From: Micromonospora sp. PLK6-60
GTDB lineage: Bacteria; Actinomycetota; Actinomycetes; Mycobacteriales; Micromonosporaceae
NCBI RefSeq assembly: GCF_019890675.1
Contig: NZ_JAIOAA010000010.1
Span: 1 to 64,000 of the forward strand
Direction: 5' to 3'
DNA length: 64,000 nucleotides
A program made the position numbers and the translations under genes. A model generated the notes under the pieces. The model saw only the letters and a list, made by a program, of their open reading frames with translations, had not been told where the DNA came from and made no database searches. Below are positions 57,298-64,000 of the stretch, one piece after another (position 1 is the first letter of the stretch; each line of letters begins with the position of its first letter).

Positions 57298-57690
57298 ATG
57301 GAACTGCCCACCCAGACGTTCCGGGTGACCCGGGCGGACCTGGTCCGCTACGCGGGCGCCTCGGGCGACTTCAACCCCATCCACTGGAGCGACCGGGTCG
57401 CCACCGCGGTCGGCCTGCCCGGCGTCATCGCCCACGGCATGTTCACCATGGCCCTGGTGGGCCGCGCGGTCACCGGGTGGGCCGGCGCCCCCGACGCGGT
57501 GGTCGACTACAACGTGCGGTTCACCCGGCCGGTGGTGGTGCCGGACACCGACGAGGGCACCGAGATCACCGTCTCCGCGGTGGTCAAGGAGGTCACCGAG
57601 GACGGCCTGACCAGGCTCGACATCACCGCGACCTGCCAGGGGGAGAAGGTGCTGTCGCAGGCCCGGGCGACCGTCCGGGCGGCCCGCTGA
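57298..57690 (+). CDS. MaoC-type (HadB-like) dehydratase, catalytic subunit
   Basis: A 130-residue hot-dog-fold protein. YAGASGDFNPIHWSDRVATAVGLPGVIAHGMFTM contains the hydratase motif with catalytic Asp and His. It would form a heterodimer with the upstream subunit and dehydrate 3-hydroxyacyl thioesters. ATG 57298 is preferred over GTG 57292 because GGGGAGG is then seven bases away instead of one. Confidence 0.9.
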   Translation: MELPTQTFRVTRADLVRYAGASGDFNPIHWSDRVATAVGLPGVIAHGMFTMALVGRAVTGWAGAPDAVVDYNVRFTRPVVVPDTDEGTEITVSAVVKEVTEDGLTRLDITATCQGEKVLSQARATVRAAR

Positions 57691-57721
57691 CAACCCTCGC
57701 GACGCGCGAGGGGTGGACCGG

Positions 57722-57751
57722 TTGGGAAAGTCGCACGTCTACCCGTACACT
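57722..57751 (+). promoter_or_regulatory. Promoter of tRNA-Trp (and possibly secE-nusG)
   Basis: TTGGGA (57722-57727), 18-bp spacer, TACACT (57746-57751), about 65 bp before tRNA-Trp. Confidence 0.6.
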
Positions 57752-57817
57752 GGTCCGCCGTGGGGCAAGTGACCCCTGCGCGGTCGATCGTGGCCGGGTG
57801 GGTGTGAGTTGCCGCAC

Positions 57818-57890
<73 letters not shown>

Positions 57891-58108
57891 CGCCTCAGGC
57901 CTGACCGTTCCCGTGGGTCGCGCCGCCGTCCTGGCGGCGCCCGGCCCGTGGTGGTGGCATCGGCGGGGTGGTATCCGAGGCGATTCGGGTCCGTCCTGGT
58001 CGATCCGCCGGCCGCGGCCCGTCGCGGGACGGTTGGTCCGGCCGGCGTGACCAAGCGCCGCGTACGCCGCACCGGCGTGCGACCCGAGATCCCGCTACGG
58101 AGGGCGAA

Positions 58109-58498
58109 GTGGCCGACAACAAGCGGCGCGGCGAGGACGCCGGCGACGAGCTGCGCGACGAGCGCGACGAGGTCGTCGACGACGTGGCCGACGACGAGGC
58201 CACTGGTGACGAGCCGGTCTCGCGGGGTGGCACGGCCACCCGGGAGCGCACCAAGGCCGAGTCGCCCGAGCGCAAGACCCGCAAGGACGGCGAGCGGATC
58301 GGGCTCTTCGCCCGCATCGCGCGGTTCTTCCGCGAGGTCGTGGCCGAGCTGCGTAAGGTCATCTGGCCGACCCGCAAGGAGCTGCTGACCTACACCGCCG
58401 TGGTGGTCACGTTCGTCGCGGTGGTGCTGACGATCGTGGGCCTCCTCGACTTCGCGTTCGCGAAGGGCGTGCTGTGGGTCTTCGGCAACCCCAGCTGA
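58109..58498 (+). CDS. secE: Preprotein translocase subunit SecE
   Basis: A 129-residue protein: a charged, disordered N-terminus (about 1-65, DE-rich), then FREVVAELRKVIWPTRKELLTYTAVVVTFVAVVLTIVGLLD, the conserved SecE amphipathic helix and single transmembrane helix. It clamps SecY in the translocon. GTG 58109 follows GGAGGGCGAA. Confidence 0.95.
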   Translation: MADNKRRGEDAGDELRDERDEVVDDVADDEATGDEPVSRGGTATRERTKAESPERKTRKDGERIGLFARIARFFREVVAELRKVIWPTRKELLTYTAVVVTFVAVVLTIVGLLDFAFAKGVLWVFGNPS

Positions 58499-58536
58499 CC
58501 GGCCGACTGTGCCGATAGTGACGGAAGTGAGCGAGC

Positions 58537-59256
58537 GTGCCTGAGTACGACGAGACCGCTGAGACCCCGGACGAGCAGTCCGCGGTGGCGACGGCGGCTG
58601 GTGACGAGTCGGTCGAGGCCGCCAGCGAGACCGAGTTCCCGGCCACCGAGCCGGTGGACGAGGAATTCGACCCGGTCGCCGAGCTGCGCCAGAAGCTGCG
58701 CTACGCGCCCGGCGACTGGTACGTGGTGCACTCGTACGCCGGCTACGAGAACAAGGTCAAGACCAACCTCGAGACCCGGATCACCTCCCTGGACATGGAG
58801 GACTTCATCTACCAGGTCGAGGTGCCGACCCGGGAAGAGGTCGAGGTCAAGAACGGCAAGCGCTCCCAGGTGCAGGCCAAGGTGTTCCCCGGCTACATCC
58901 TGGTCCGGATGGAGCTGACCGCGGAGTCCTACTCCTGCGTGCGGAACACCCCGGGCGTGACCGGGTTCGTCGGGGCCACCGACCGGGCCGACCGCCCGGC
59001 GCCGCTGAGCCTCGACGAGGTGCTGAAGTGGCTGGCCCCGGCGGTCGAGACCGAGCAGAAGAAGGCGAAGCCCGAGGTCAAGGTCCTCGACTTCGAGGTC
59101 GGCGACTCGGTCACCGTCACCGACGGCGCGTTCGCCTCGCTGCCGGCGACGATCAGCGAGATCAACGCCGACCAGCAGAAGCTGAAGGTGCTGGTGTCGA
59201 TCTTCGGCCGGGAGACCCCGGTCGAGCTGAACTTCAACCAGGTCGCCAAGATCTGA
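58537..59256 (+). CDS. nusG: Transcription termination/antitermination factor NusG
   Basis: A 239-residue protein. An acidic N-terminal extension (about 1-55) typical of actinobacteria precedes the NGN domain (WYVVHSYAGYENKVKTNLE, FPGYILVRMEL, NTPGVTGFVG) and the KOW domain (FEVGDSVTVTDGAFASLPATISEIN). It binds RNA polymerase and couples it with Rho or S10. GTG 58537, 38 bp after secE. Confidence 0.95.
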   Translation: MPEYDETAETPDEQSAVATAAGDESVEAASETEFPATEPVDEEFDPVAELRQKLRYAPGDWYVVHSYAGYENKVKTNLETRITSLDMEDFIYQVEVPTREEVEVKNGKRSQVQAKVFPGYILVRMELTAESYSCVRNTPGVTGFVGATDRADRPAPLSLDEVLKWLAPAVETEQKKAKPEVKVLDFEVGDSVTVTDGAFASLPATISEINADQQKLKVLVSIFGRETPVELNFNQVAKI

Positions 59257-59264
59257 CGTATGTC

Positions 59265-59304
59265 CGCACCGGCGGGCGGCCTTCGCGGGCGGCCCGCCGG
59301 TGCG
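59265..59304 (+). terminator. Terminator after nusG
   Basis: CGCACCGGCGGGC and its exact complement around a 14-nt loop: a 13-bp stem 9 bp after the nusG stop. A TACCCT at 59355 in the following spacer could be the -10 box of an rplK promoter, but no good -35 is visible. Confidence 0.7.
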
Positions 59305-59442
59305 TCGTTGCACCGACTCGCCGACCTCTGCGAGAACTCGGTAGAGGTTTGCGCTACCCTTTAACGTCGGCCGTCCGCATCGCGCTGACCGTGCGCGCCC
59401 GCGGGCGGCGGAAAATCCCAGTTCCAAGCCCCAGGAAGAGAC

Positions 59443-59874
59443 ATGCCTCCGAAGAAGAAGCTCGTCAAGACGTTCACGCTTCAGCTGAAGGCGGGCCAGG
59501 CCACCCCGGCTCCGCCGGTCGGCCCGGCGCTCGGTCAGCACGGCGTCAACATCATGGAGTTCTGCAAGTCGTACAACGCGCAGACCGAGTCGCAGCGGGG
59601 CGACATCGTCCCCGCCGAGATCAGCGTGTACGAGGACCGGTCCTTCACCTTCGTCCTGAAGACGCCGCCGGCCGCCCGGCTGCTGCTGAAGGCCGCCGGG
59701 GTCGACAAGGGCTCCGGCGTGCCGCAGTCGAACAAGGTCGGCACCGTGTCGCAGGCCCAGGTGCGCGAGATCGCCGAGAAGAAGATGGTCGACCTCAACG
59801 CCAACGACATCGACCAGGCTGCGAAGATCATCGCCGGCACCGCCCGGTCGATGGGCATCGTCGTCGGCGACTGA
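59443..59874 (+). CDS. rplK: 50S ribosomal protein L11
   Basis: A 143-residue L11: MPPKKKLVKTFTLQLKAGQATPAPPVGPALGQHGVNIMEFCK is nearly invariant, and the C-terminal rRNA-binding domain ends TARSMGIVV. It forms the GTPase-associated centre with 23S rRNA. AGGAAG lies upstream of ATG 59443. Confidence 0.97.
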   Translation: MPPKKKLVKTFTLQLKAGQATPAPPVGPALGQHGVNIMEFCKSYNAQTESQRGDIVPAEISVYEDRSFTFVLKTPPAARLLLKAAGVDKGSGVPQSNKVGTVSQAQVREIAEKKMVDLNANDIDQAAKIIAGTARSMGIVVGD

Positions 59875-59957
59875 CGTCGCCCCGTTCGTTCCCGATCCGT
59901 TCGTGGGAGGGCACGCGATGACCGCGGCCCGCCAGCAACCACAGGAGTAACTGAGAA

Positions 59958-60674
59958 ATGCAGCGCAGCAAGAGCTACCGCAAGGCCGCCGACGTCATCG
60001 ACCGGTCCAAGCTCTACAGCCCCGCCGAGGCCGTCAAGCTGGCCAAGGAGACCACCAACGTCAAGTTCGACGCCACGGTCGAGGTCGCGATGCGCCTCGG
60101 CGTCGACCCCCGCAAGGCGGACCAGATGGTCCGCGGCACGGTCAACCTGCCGCACGGCACCGGTAAGACCGCCCGCGTGATCGTGTTCGCCGCCGGCGCG
60201 AAGGCCGAGGAGGCCGCCGCCGCCGGTGCCGACGAGGTGGGCACGGACGAGCTCGTCGCCCGGATCCAGGGTGGCTGGCTGGACTTCGACGCGGCGATCG
60301 CCACGCCGGACCAGATGGCCAAGATCGGCCGGATCGCGCGGATCCTGGGCCCGCGCGGCCTGATGCCGAACCCGAAGACCGGCACGGTGACCATGGACGT
60401 CACCAAGGCGGTCGCGGACATCAAGGGCGGCAAGATCACCTTCCGGGTGGACAAGCACTCCAACCTGCACCTGATCATCGGCAAGGCCTCGTTCTCGGAG
60501 ACCCAGCTGGTGGAGAACTACGCCGCCGTGCTCGACGAGGTGCTCCGCGCCAAGCCGTCGGCGGCGAAGGGCAGCTACCTGAAGAAGGTCACCCTCACCA
60601 CCACCATGGGCCCCGGCGTGCCGGTCGACCCGAAGGTGGTCAAGAACCTGACGGAGACTCCGGCCGACGCCTGA
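59958..60674 (+). CDS. rplA: 50S ribosomal protein L1
   Basis: A 238-residue L1: YRKAADVIDRSKLYSPAEAVKLAKE, FDATVEVAMRLGVDPRKADQMVRGTVNLPHGTGK and GRIARILGPRGLMPNPKTGTVT are the family signatures. It builds the L1 stalk and represses its own operon. CAGGAG precedes ATG 59958. Confidence 0.97.
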   Translation: MQRSKSYRKAADVIDRSKLYSPAEAVKLAKETTNVKFDATVEVAMRLGVDPRKADQMVRGTVNLPHGTGKTARVIVFAAGAKAEEAAAAGADEVGTDELVARIQGGWLDFDAAIATPDQMAKIGRIARILGPRGLMPNPKTGTVTMDVTKAVADIKGGKITFRVDKHSNLHLIIGKASFSETQLVENYAAVLDEVLRAKPSAAKGSYLKKVTLTTTMGPGVPVDPKVVKNLTETPADA

Positions 60675-60688
60675 GCACCGCAGCTTCC

Positions 60689-60725
60689 CGAAGGGGCCCC
60701 GTCACGTCGTGGCGGGGCCCCTTCG
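60689..60725 (+). terminator. Terminator after rplA
   Basis: CGAAGGGGCCCCG and its complement, an 11-nt loop, 14 bp after the rplA stop; it separates rplKA from the ABC genes. Confidence 0.8.
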
Positions 60726-60754
60726 CGTGCGGTGGTTGTGGCACGCTGGCCCGC

Positions 60755-61633
60755 ATGCGGCTGGAGGGCGTCTGGGCGCGGTACCGGCGGCGCGGCCCGT
60801 GGGTGCTGCGCGCGGTCGAGGTCGCGCTCGCCCCGGGCGAGGCGGCCGTGGTGCTGGGCCGCAACGGGGCCGGCAAGTCCACCCTGCTCCAACTCGCCGC
60901 CGGGGTGCTACGCCCGGCCCGGGGCCGGGTGGCCGACCGGCCGGCCGCGGTGGGCTGGGTGCCGGAGCGGTTCCCCGCCGACCAGCCGTTCACCGTCACG
61001 GCCTACCTCACCTCGATGGCCCGGGTCGCCGGGCTCGGCGCCGGCGCCGCCGACCGGGCGGTGGCCCACTGGGCCGACCGGCTGGGCCTGGCCCGGTTCG
61101 GCCCGGTCCGGCTGGCCCAGCTCTCCAAGGGCACCGCGCAGAAGGTCGGGCTGGCCCAGGCCCTGCTCCGCCCGCCGGGCCTGCTGGTGCTCGACGAGCC
61201 CTGGGAGGGGCTGGACGCGGCCGCCCGCGAGCTGGTGCCCGAGCTGGTCGAGGAGGTGCGGGCCCGGGGTGGCTCGGTGCTGGTCAGCGACCACCGGGGC
61301 GAGACGGCCCGGCTCCCCGGCGCCCGGCTCTGGACGGTGGCCGACTCGACGGTGCGCGAGACCGCGCCGACCGCCGGCGCGGCCATGTCGGTGGTCGAGC
61401 TGCTGGTGCCGGCCGATCGGGTCACCGGCACCGTCGCCCGGTTGCGCGCCGAGGGCCACCAGATCCTCCGAGTACGCGCCGACAGCACCGACCCGCCCGA
61501 CGTCAGCCGGCAGGGAGCCGACACCGGCCCGCCCCAAGCCGGCCGGCACGGTGACGGGTCGCCCGACGGCGGCTCGCCCGAGGTCAGCCGGCGGGGAGCC
61601 GGGGTGCCGAGCGCCGCCGGGGAGGCCGGGTGA
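60755..61633 (+). CDS. ABC transporter ATP-binding protein
   Basis: A 292-residue ATPase. Walker A GRNGAGKSTLL (about residue 35), signature LSKGTAQKVGLAQAL, Walker B LLVLDEPWEGLD and a switch His in SDHRGE. The last 70 residues form a Pro/Gly/Ser-rich tail. It overlaps the membrane-protein gene by 4 bp. Cargo unknown. The pair interrupts the usual rplA-rplJ order. Confidence 0.88.
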   Translation: MRLEGVWARYRRRGPWVLRAVEVALAPGEAAVVLGRNGAGKSTLLQLAAGVLRPARGRVADRPAAVGWVPERFPADQPFTVTAYLTSMARVAGLGAGAADRAVAHWADRLGLARFGPVRLAQLSKGTAQKVGLAQALLRPPGLLVLDEPWEGLDAAARELVPELVEEVRARGGSVLVSDHRGETARLPGARLWTVADSTVRETAPTAGAAMSVVELLVPADRVTGTVARLRAEGHQILRVRADSTDPPDVSRQGADTGPPQAGRHGDGSPDGGSPEVSRRGAGVPSAAGEAG

Positions 61634-62319
61634 CCGCCCTGGTCCGGCAGCGGCTGGCCGGCTTCCTGCGTACCGGACGGGCGCTCGCGCCGGTCCTCGC
61701 CGGCCTGCTGGCCCTCGGCGTCCTCTACGGCGGCGGCCGGGCCCAGCCGGCGGAGGCGTACGGCGTCTCGGCGGTGGTGCTCTTCCCGGTGCTGGCCTGG
61801 CAGACCAAGATCCTGCTGGACGTGGAGCCCGACGTGCAGCGCCGGCTGGCCGGGGTGCTGGTCGGCGCCGGTCGGGAGCGGGCCGCCGGCCTGCTCGCGG
61901 CGGCGGTGGCGGCGCTGGGCACGGTGGCGGTGGCGCTGGTCTTCCCGTGGCTGGTCGGCGGCGTGACCGGGCCGGTGCACCCGGGTGACCGCACGCTGCT
62001 GGCCGGCCTGCTGCTCGGCGGCTGGGCGCACCTGCTCGCCGTGCCCCCGGCGGTGGCGCTCGGCGCGCTGGCCAGCCGGGCCTGCGCCGGTGCCGCCGGG
62101 TACGGCGTCGCGGTGCTCGCCCTGGGCGCGGTCGGCGGCCTGGTCCTCGGCCTGAGCGGGTCGGTCGCGCCGTGGCTGGCCCCGCCGCTGCTGCCGACCG
62201 CCCGCGCGCTGGGCGGCCCGCTGGCCGTCGGTCCCGGCCTGGGGCTGACCGGCTGGGCGCTGGCCTGGGCCGCCCTCGCGGTGGCGGGATACGCCTGGCG
62301 TCGCCGGTTCCGGGCCTGA
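61630..62319 (+). CDS. ABC transporter membrane subunit
   Basis: A 229-residue protein with six hydrophobic helices (VLAGLLALGVLYGGG, VSAVVLFPVLAW, AAGLLAAAVAALGTVAVALVF, and three more), fitting an ABC-2-type permease that pairs with the upstream ATPase. GTG 61630 overlaps it. No binding protein is encoded nearby, which suggests export. Confidence 0.8.
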   Translation: MTALVRQRLAGFLRTGRALAPVLAGLLALGVLYGGGRAQPAEAYGVSAVVLFPVLAWQTKILLDVEPDVQRRLAGVLVGAGRERAAGLLAAAVAALGTVAVALVFPWLVGGVTGPVHPGDRTLLAGLLLGGWAHLLAVPPAVALGALASRACAGAAGYGVAVLALGAVGGLVLGLSGSVAPWLAPPLLPTARALGGPLAVGPGLGLTGWALAWAALAVAGYAWRRRFRA

Positions 62320-62329
62320 CCGCGCCGGG

Positions 62330-62649
62330 GGAGTGACCCGGAGCACCCCTACCCGGATTTGGTCGATACGGCAAGTGTCGCGTACGCTTCACCCCGAAGT
62401 TCCACCCAGAGACCGCTGGTCACCGTGCCCCGGCACGGTCGAAGGTCCCGCCACAACGGGCGACCCGCGCAGGGCGGCAAGCGAAACTCGGCTGTGTTCC
62501 TCGTGGTCCGCCGACTGCGACGGTTACCGGCCGGCCCTCGCCCCGTGCGCCCTGCGCCGGGGCTTTTCTCGTTGTCGGGTCGCCTCCGCCGCCGTCGCGA
62601 GCGCCGCTCGTCGACGGTGACCAGCCTCGAGCAACGAGAGAGGAGGGAC
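62330..62649 (+). promoter_or_regulatory. rplJ-rplL leader with attenuator-like hairpin
   Basis: About 320 bp without a gene. Near the end, GCCCCG (62540-62545) and CGGGGC (62558-62563) enclose a GC-rich loop and are followed by TTTT, a terminator shape unusual for this genome and placed upstream of rplJ. Several further stems precede it. In many bacteria L10-L12 binds this leader to repress the operon, so the segment is read as an L10 leader. Confidence 0.55.
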
Positions 62650-63198
62650 ATGGCGGACAAGCCGATCCGGTCCGACAAGGCCACGGCCGTCGCTGAGCTG
62701 ACCGAGAGCTTCCGTAGCGCCGGTGCCACGGTGCTGACCGAGTACCGCGGTCTGACGGTTTCCCAGCTCACCCAGCTGCGACGCTCGCTCGGCAAGGAGA
62801 CCAGCTACACGGTCGCCAAGAACACGCTGGCGAAGCGTGCGGCGACCGACGCGGGCATCTCCGGCCTCGACGAGCTGTTCACCGGTCCTACCGCGCTGAC
62901 TTTCGTTTCGGGCGACGTCGTCGAGGCGGCGAAGGGGCTTCGCGACTTCGCGAAGGCCAACCCGAAGCTCGTCATCAAGGGCGGCGTCTTCGAGGGCAAG
63001 GCCATCACCGCGGCCGAGGTCACGAAGCTCGCCGACCTGGAGTCCCGCGAGGTGCTGCTGGCCAAGCTGGCCGGTGCCATGAAGGGCAACCTGAGCAAGG
63101 CCGCGGCCCTGTTCCAGGCTCCGCTCTCCAAGGCCGTCCGTACGGCGGCCGCCCTGGCGGACAAGAAGCGCGAGCAGGAGGGCGCCGAGGCGGCCTGA
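62650..63198 (+). CDS. rplJ: 50S ribosomal protein L10
   Basis: A 182-residue L10: MADKPIRSDKATAVAELTESF, VLTEYRGLTVSQLTQLRRSLG, YTVAKNTLAKRA. It anchors L12 dimers on the ribosome. GAGGAGGGAC precedes ATG 62650; the frame runs on upstream to 62359 but there it is leader sequence. Confidence 0.96.
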   Translation: MADKPIRSDKATAVAELTESFRSAGATVLTEYRGLTVSQLTQLRRSLGKETSYTVAKNTLAKRAATDAGISGLDELFTGPTALTFVSGDVVEAAKGLRDFAKANPKLVIKGGVFEGKAITAAEVTKLADLESREVLLAKLAGAMKGNLSKAAALFQAPLSKAVRTAAALADKKREQEGAEAA

Positions 63199-63252
63199 GG
63201 CCCCCCGGCGCACCAGATTCTTACCTAACAGTTTCAGGAAAGGACGCCAGAC

Positions 63253-63642
63253 ATGGCGAAGCTCAGCACCGACGAGCTGCTCGACGCGTTCAAGGAGATG
63301 ACGCTGATCGAGCTCTCCGAGTTCGTGAAGCAGTTCGAGGAGACCTTCGAGGTCACCGCCGCCGCCCCGGTCGCCATGGCCGCGGGTGCCCCGGCCGCCG
63401 GCGGCGCTGCCGCCCCGGCCGAGGAGGAGAAGGACGAGTTCGACGTCATCCTCGAGGCTGACGGCGGCAAGAAGATCCAGGTCATCAAGGTCGTGCGCGA
63501 GCTGACCGGCCTGGGCCTCAAGGAGGCCAAGGACCTGGTCGAGGCCGCGCCGAAGGCCATCCTGGAGAAGGCCAACAAGGAGACCGCCGAGAAGGCCAAG
63601 GCCAAGCTCGAGGGCGAGGGCGCCAAGGTCACCATGAAGTGA
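63253..63642 (+). CDS. rplL: 50S ribosomal protein L7/L12
   Basis: A 129-residue L12: N-terminal dimer domain (LSTDELLDAFKEMTLIELSEFVKQFEETFEV), Ala/Gly hinge and C-terminal domain (EFDVILEADGGKKIQVIKVVRELTGLGLKEAKDLVEAAPK). It recruits translation factors. AGGAAAGGA precedes ATG 63253. Confidence 0.97.
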   Translation: MAKLSTDELLDAFKEMTLIELSEFVKQFEETFEVTAAAPVAMAAGAPAAGGAAAPAEEEKDEFDVILEADGGKKIQVIKVVRELTGLGLKEAKDLVEAAPKAILEKANKETAEKAKAKLEGEGAKVTMK

Positions 63643-63698
63643 CCTTGCTTCCCCTGATGCGTGTCCGGCTCGCGTGAGCCGGGGCACACCATCTCCTG

Positions 63699-63734
63699 GC
63701 GGGCGGTGTTCCTCATTCGAGGATCACCGCCCGC
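63699..63734 (+). terminator. Terminator after rplL
   Basis: GCGGGCGGTG and its complement with an inner CCTC-ATTC-GAGG stem; 57 bp after the rplL stop. A smaller stem CCGGCTC/GAGCCGG is at 63664-63681. Confidence 0.8.
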
Positions 63735-64000
63735 TGTGGTTGTCGGTGTACGCCCCGCGACGGCGTGAGCAGGGCCGGTGGCGCCCGGATCGGGGGTTTC
63801 CGGCGCCCTGCCGCGGTAGCCCGCCGGAGGGAAAGAGCCCGACCGACCGGTACCGGCCCTTGACGCGGCACCACGCTGCCAGGCACGCTGACATCAGCAA
63901 GACCTTCCGCGCTTGCGACGGCCACCACTTGGGTAATGGCAGCGGCGGCACCACAACGCCGCCGACAAACCCGAGCGGCCCACGGGAACGTTGCGTTCCG
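63735..64000. other. Gene-free region, probably upstream of rpoB
   Basis: About 265 bp without a convincing gene. It includes an inverted repeat GGCGCC...GGCGCC (about 63780-63806) and TTGACG at 63861. The gene order rplJ-rplL-rpoB is usual, so this is probably the rpoB upstream region; the coding sequence itself is not in the window. Confidence 0.5.

Overview
The window is high-GC actinobacterial DNA. Dense overlapping genes, frequent GTG starts, mycobacterial-type HtpX and HadA/HadB-like proteins, an rplK-rplA/rplJ-rplL ribosomal cluster and an actinomycete integrative and conjugative element (AICE) all fit. The palindromic intergenic repeats and the overall gene content suggest Micromonospora or a close relative (Micromonosporaceae). 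That genus call is inference; no 16S gene is present.

Region 1 (1-12.7 kb) is housekeeping and accessory chromosome. It has two tandem DUF3152 putative secreted metalloproteases (the first cut by the window edge), moeZ, a squalene-cyclase-repeat protein, proA and proB on the minus strand, an alkyltransferase-like DNA-repair protein, a GPH-family transporter coupled to a PLP-dependent decarboxylase, a secreted protein, and a SigE-type sigma factor overlapping a membrane-anchored partner.

Region 2 (12.8-25.8 kb) is an incomplete second complex I locus: nuoB, nuoC, nuoH, nuoI, nuoJ, nuoK, nuoL, nuoM and nuoN, without nuoA, D, E, F or G. It is interrupted by genes for a glucose-dehydrogenase-like enzyme, a glutathionyl-hydroquinone-reductase-like GST, a SnoaL protein and a Uma2 protein. 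Several Nuo subunits carry long Pro/Ala-rich C-terminal tails, two of them encoded by tandem DNA repeats.

Region 3 (25.9-32.1 kb) holds htpX, a membrane alpha/beta-hydrolase-like protein, an MFS transporter, a conserved 31-residue membrane peptide, a MerR-controlled metal-type cluster, a YajQ protein and tRNA-Tyr.

Region 4 (32,071-51,404) is a 19.3-kb AICE of pSAM2 type integrated in the 3' part of tRNA-Tyr and bounded by 79-bp direct repeats (77/79 identical). Its core is a GntR repressor, a repressible transfer/replication operon (FtsK-type translocase, small spread proteins, rolling-circle Rep), xis and int. Its cargo is a BcgI-like nuclease-methylase plus specificity subunit, a GntR/glycosyltransferase pair, a SLATT protein convergent with a RES-domain protein, and an HNH / unknown / nucleotidyltransferase cassette between int and attR. 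A shared CTTG-N5/6-CAAG operator lies at the repressor gene and over the promoter of the transfer operon. These cargo modules are the best candidates for undescribed (probably defence) biology.

Region 5 (51.5-64 kb) is conserved chromosome: a PadR-controlled membrane protein, a GGDEF-EAL c-di-GMP enzyme preceded by a small secreted peptide gene, tRNA-Thr, tRNA-Met, rpmG, two MaoC-type dehydratase genes (HadA/HadB-like), tRNA-Trp, secE, nusG, rplK, rplA, an inserted ABC transporter pair, then rplJ and rplL with an attenuator-like leader. rpoB would be expected just beyond the end.
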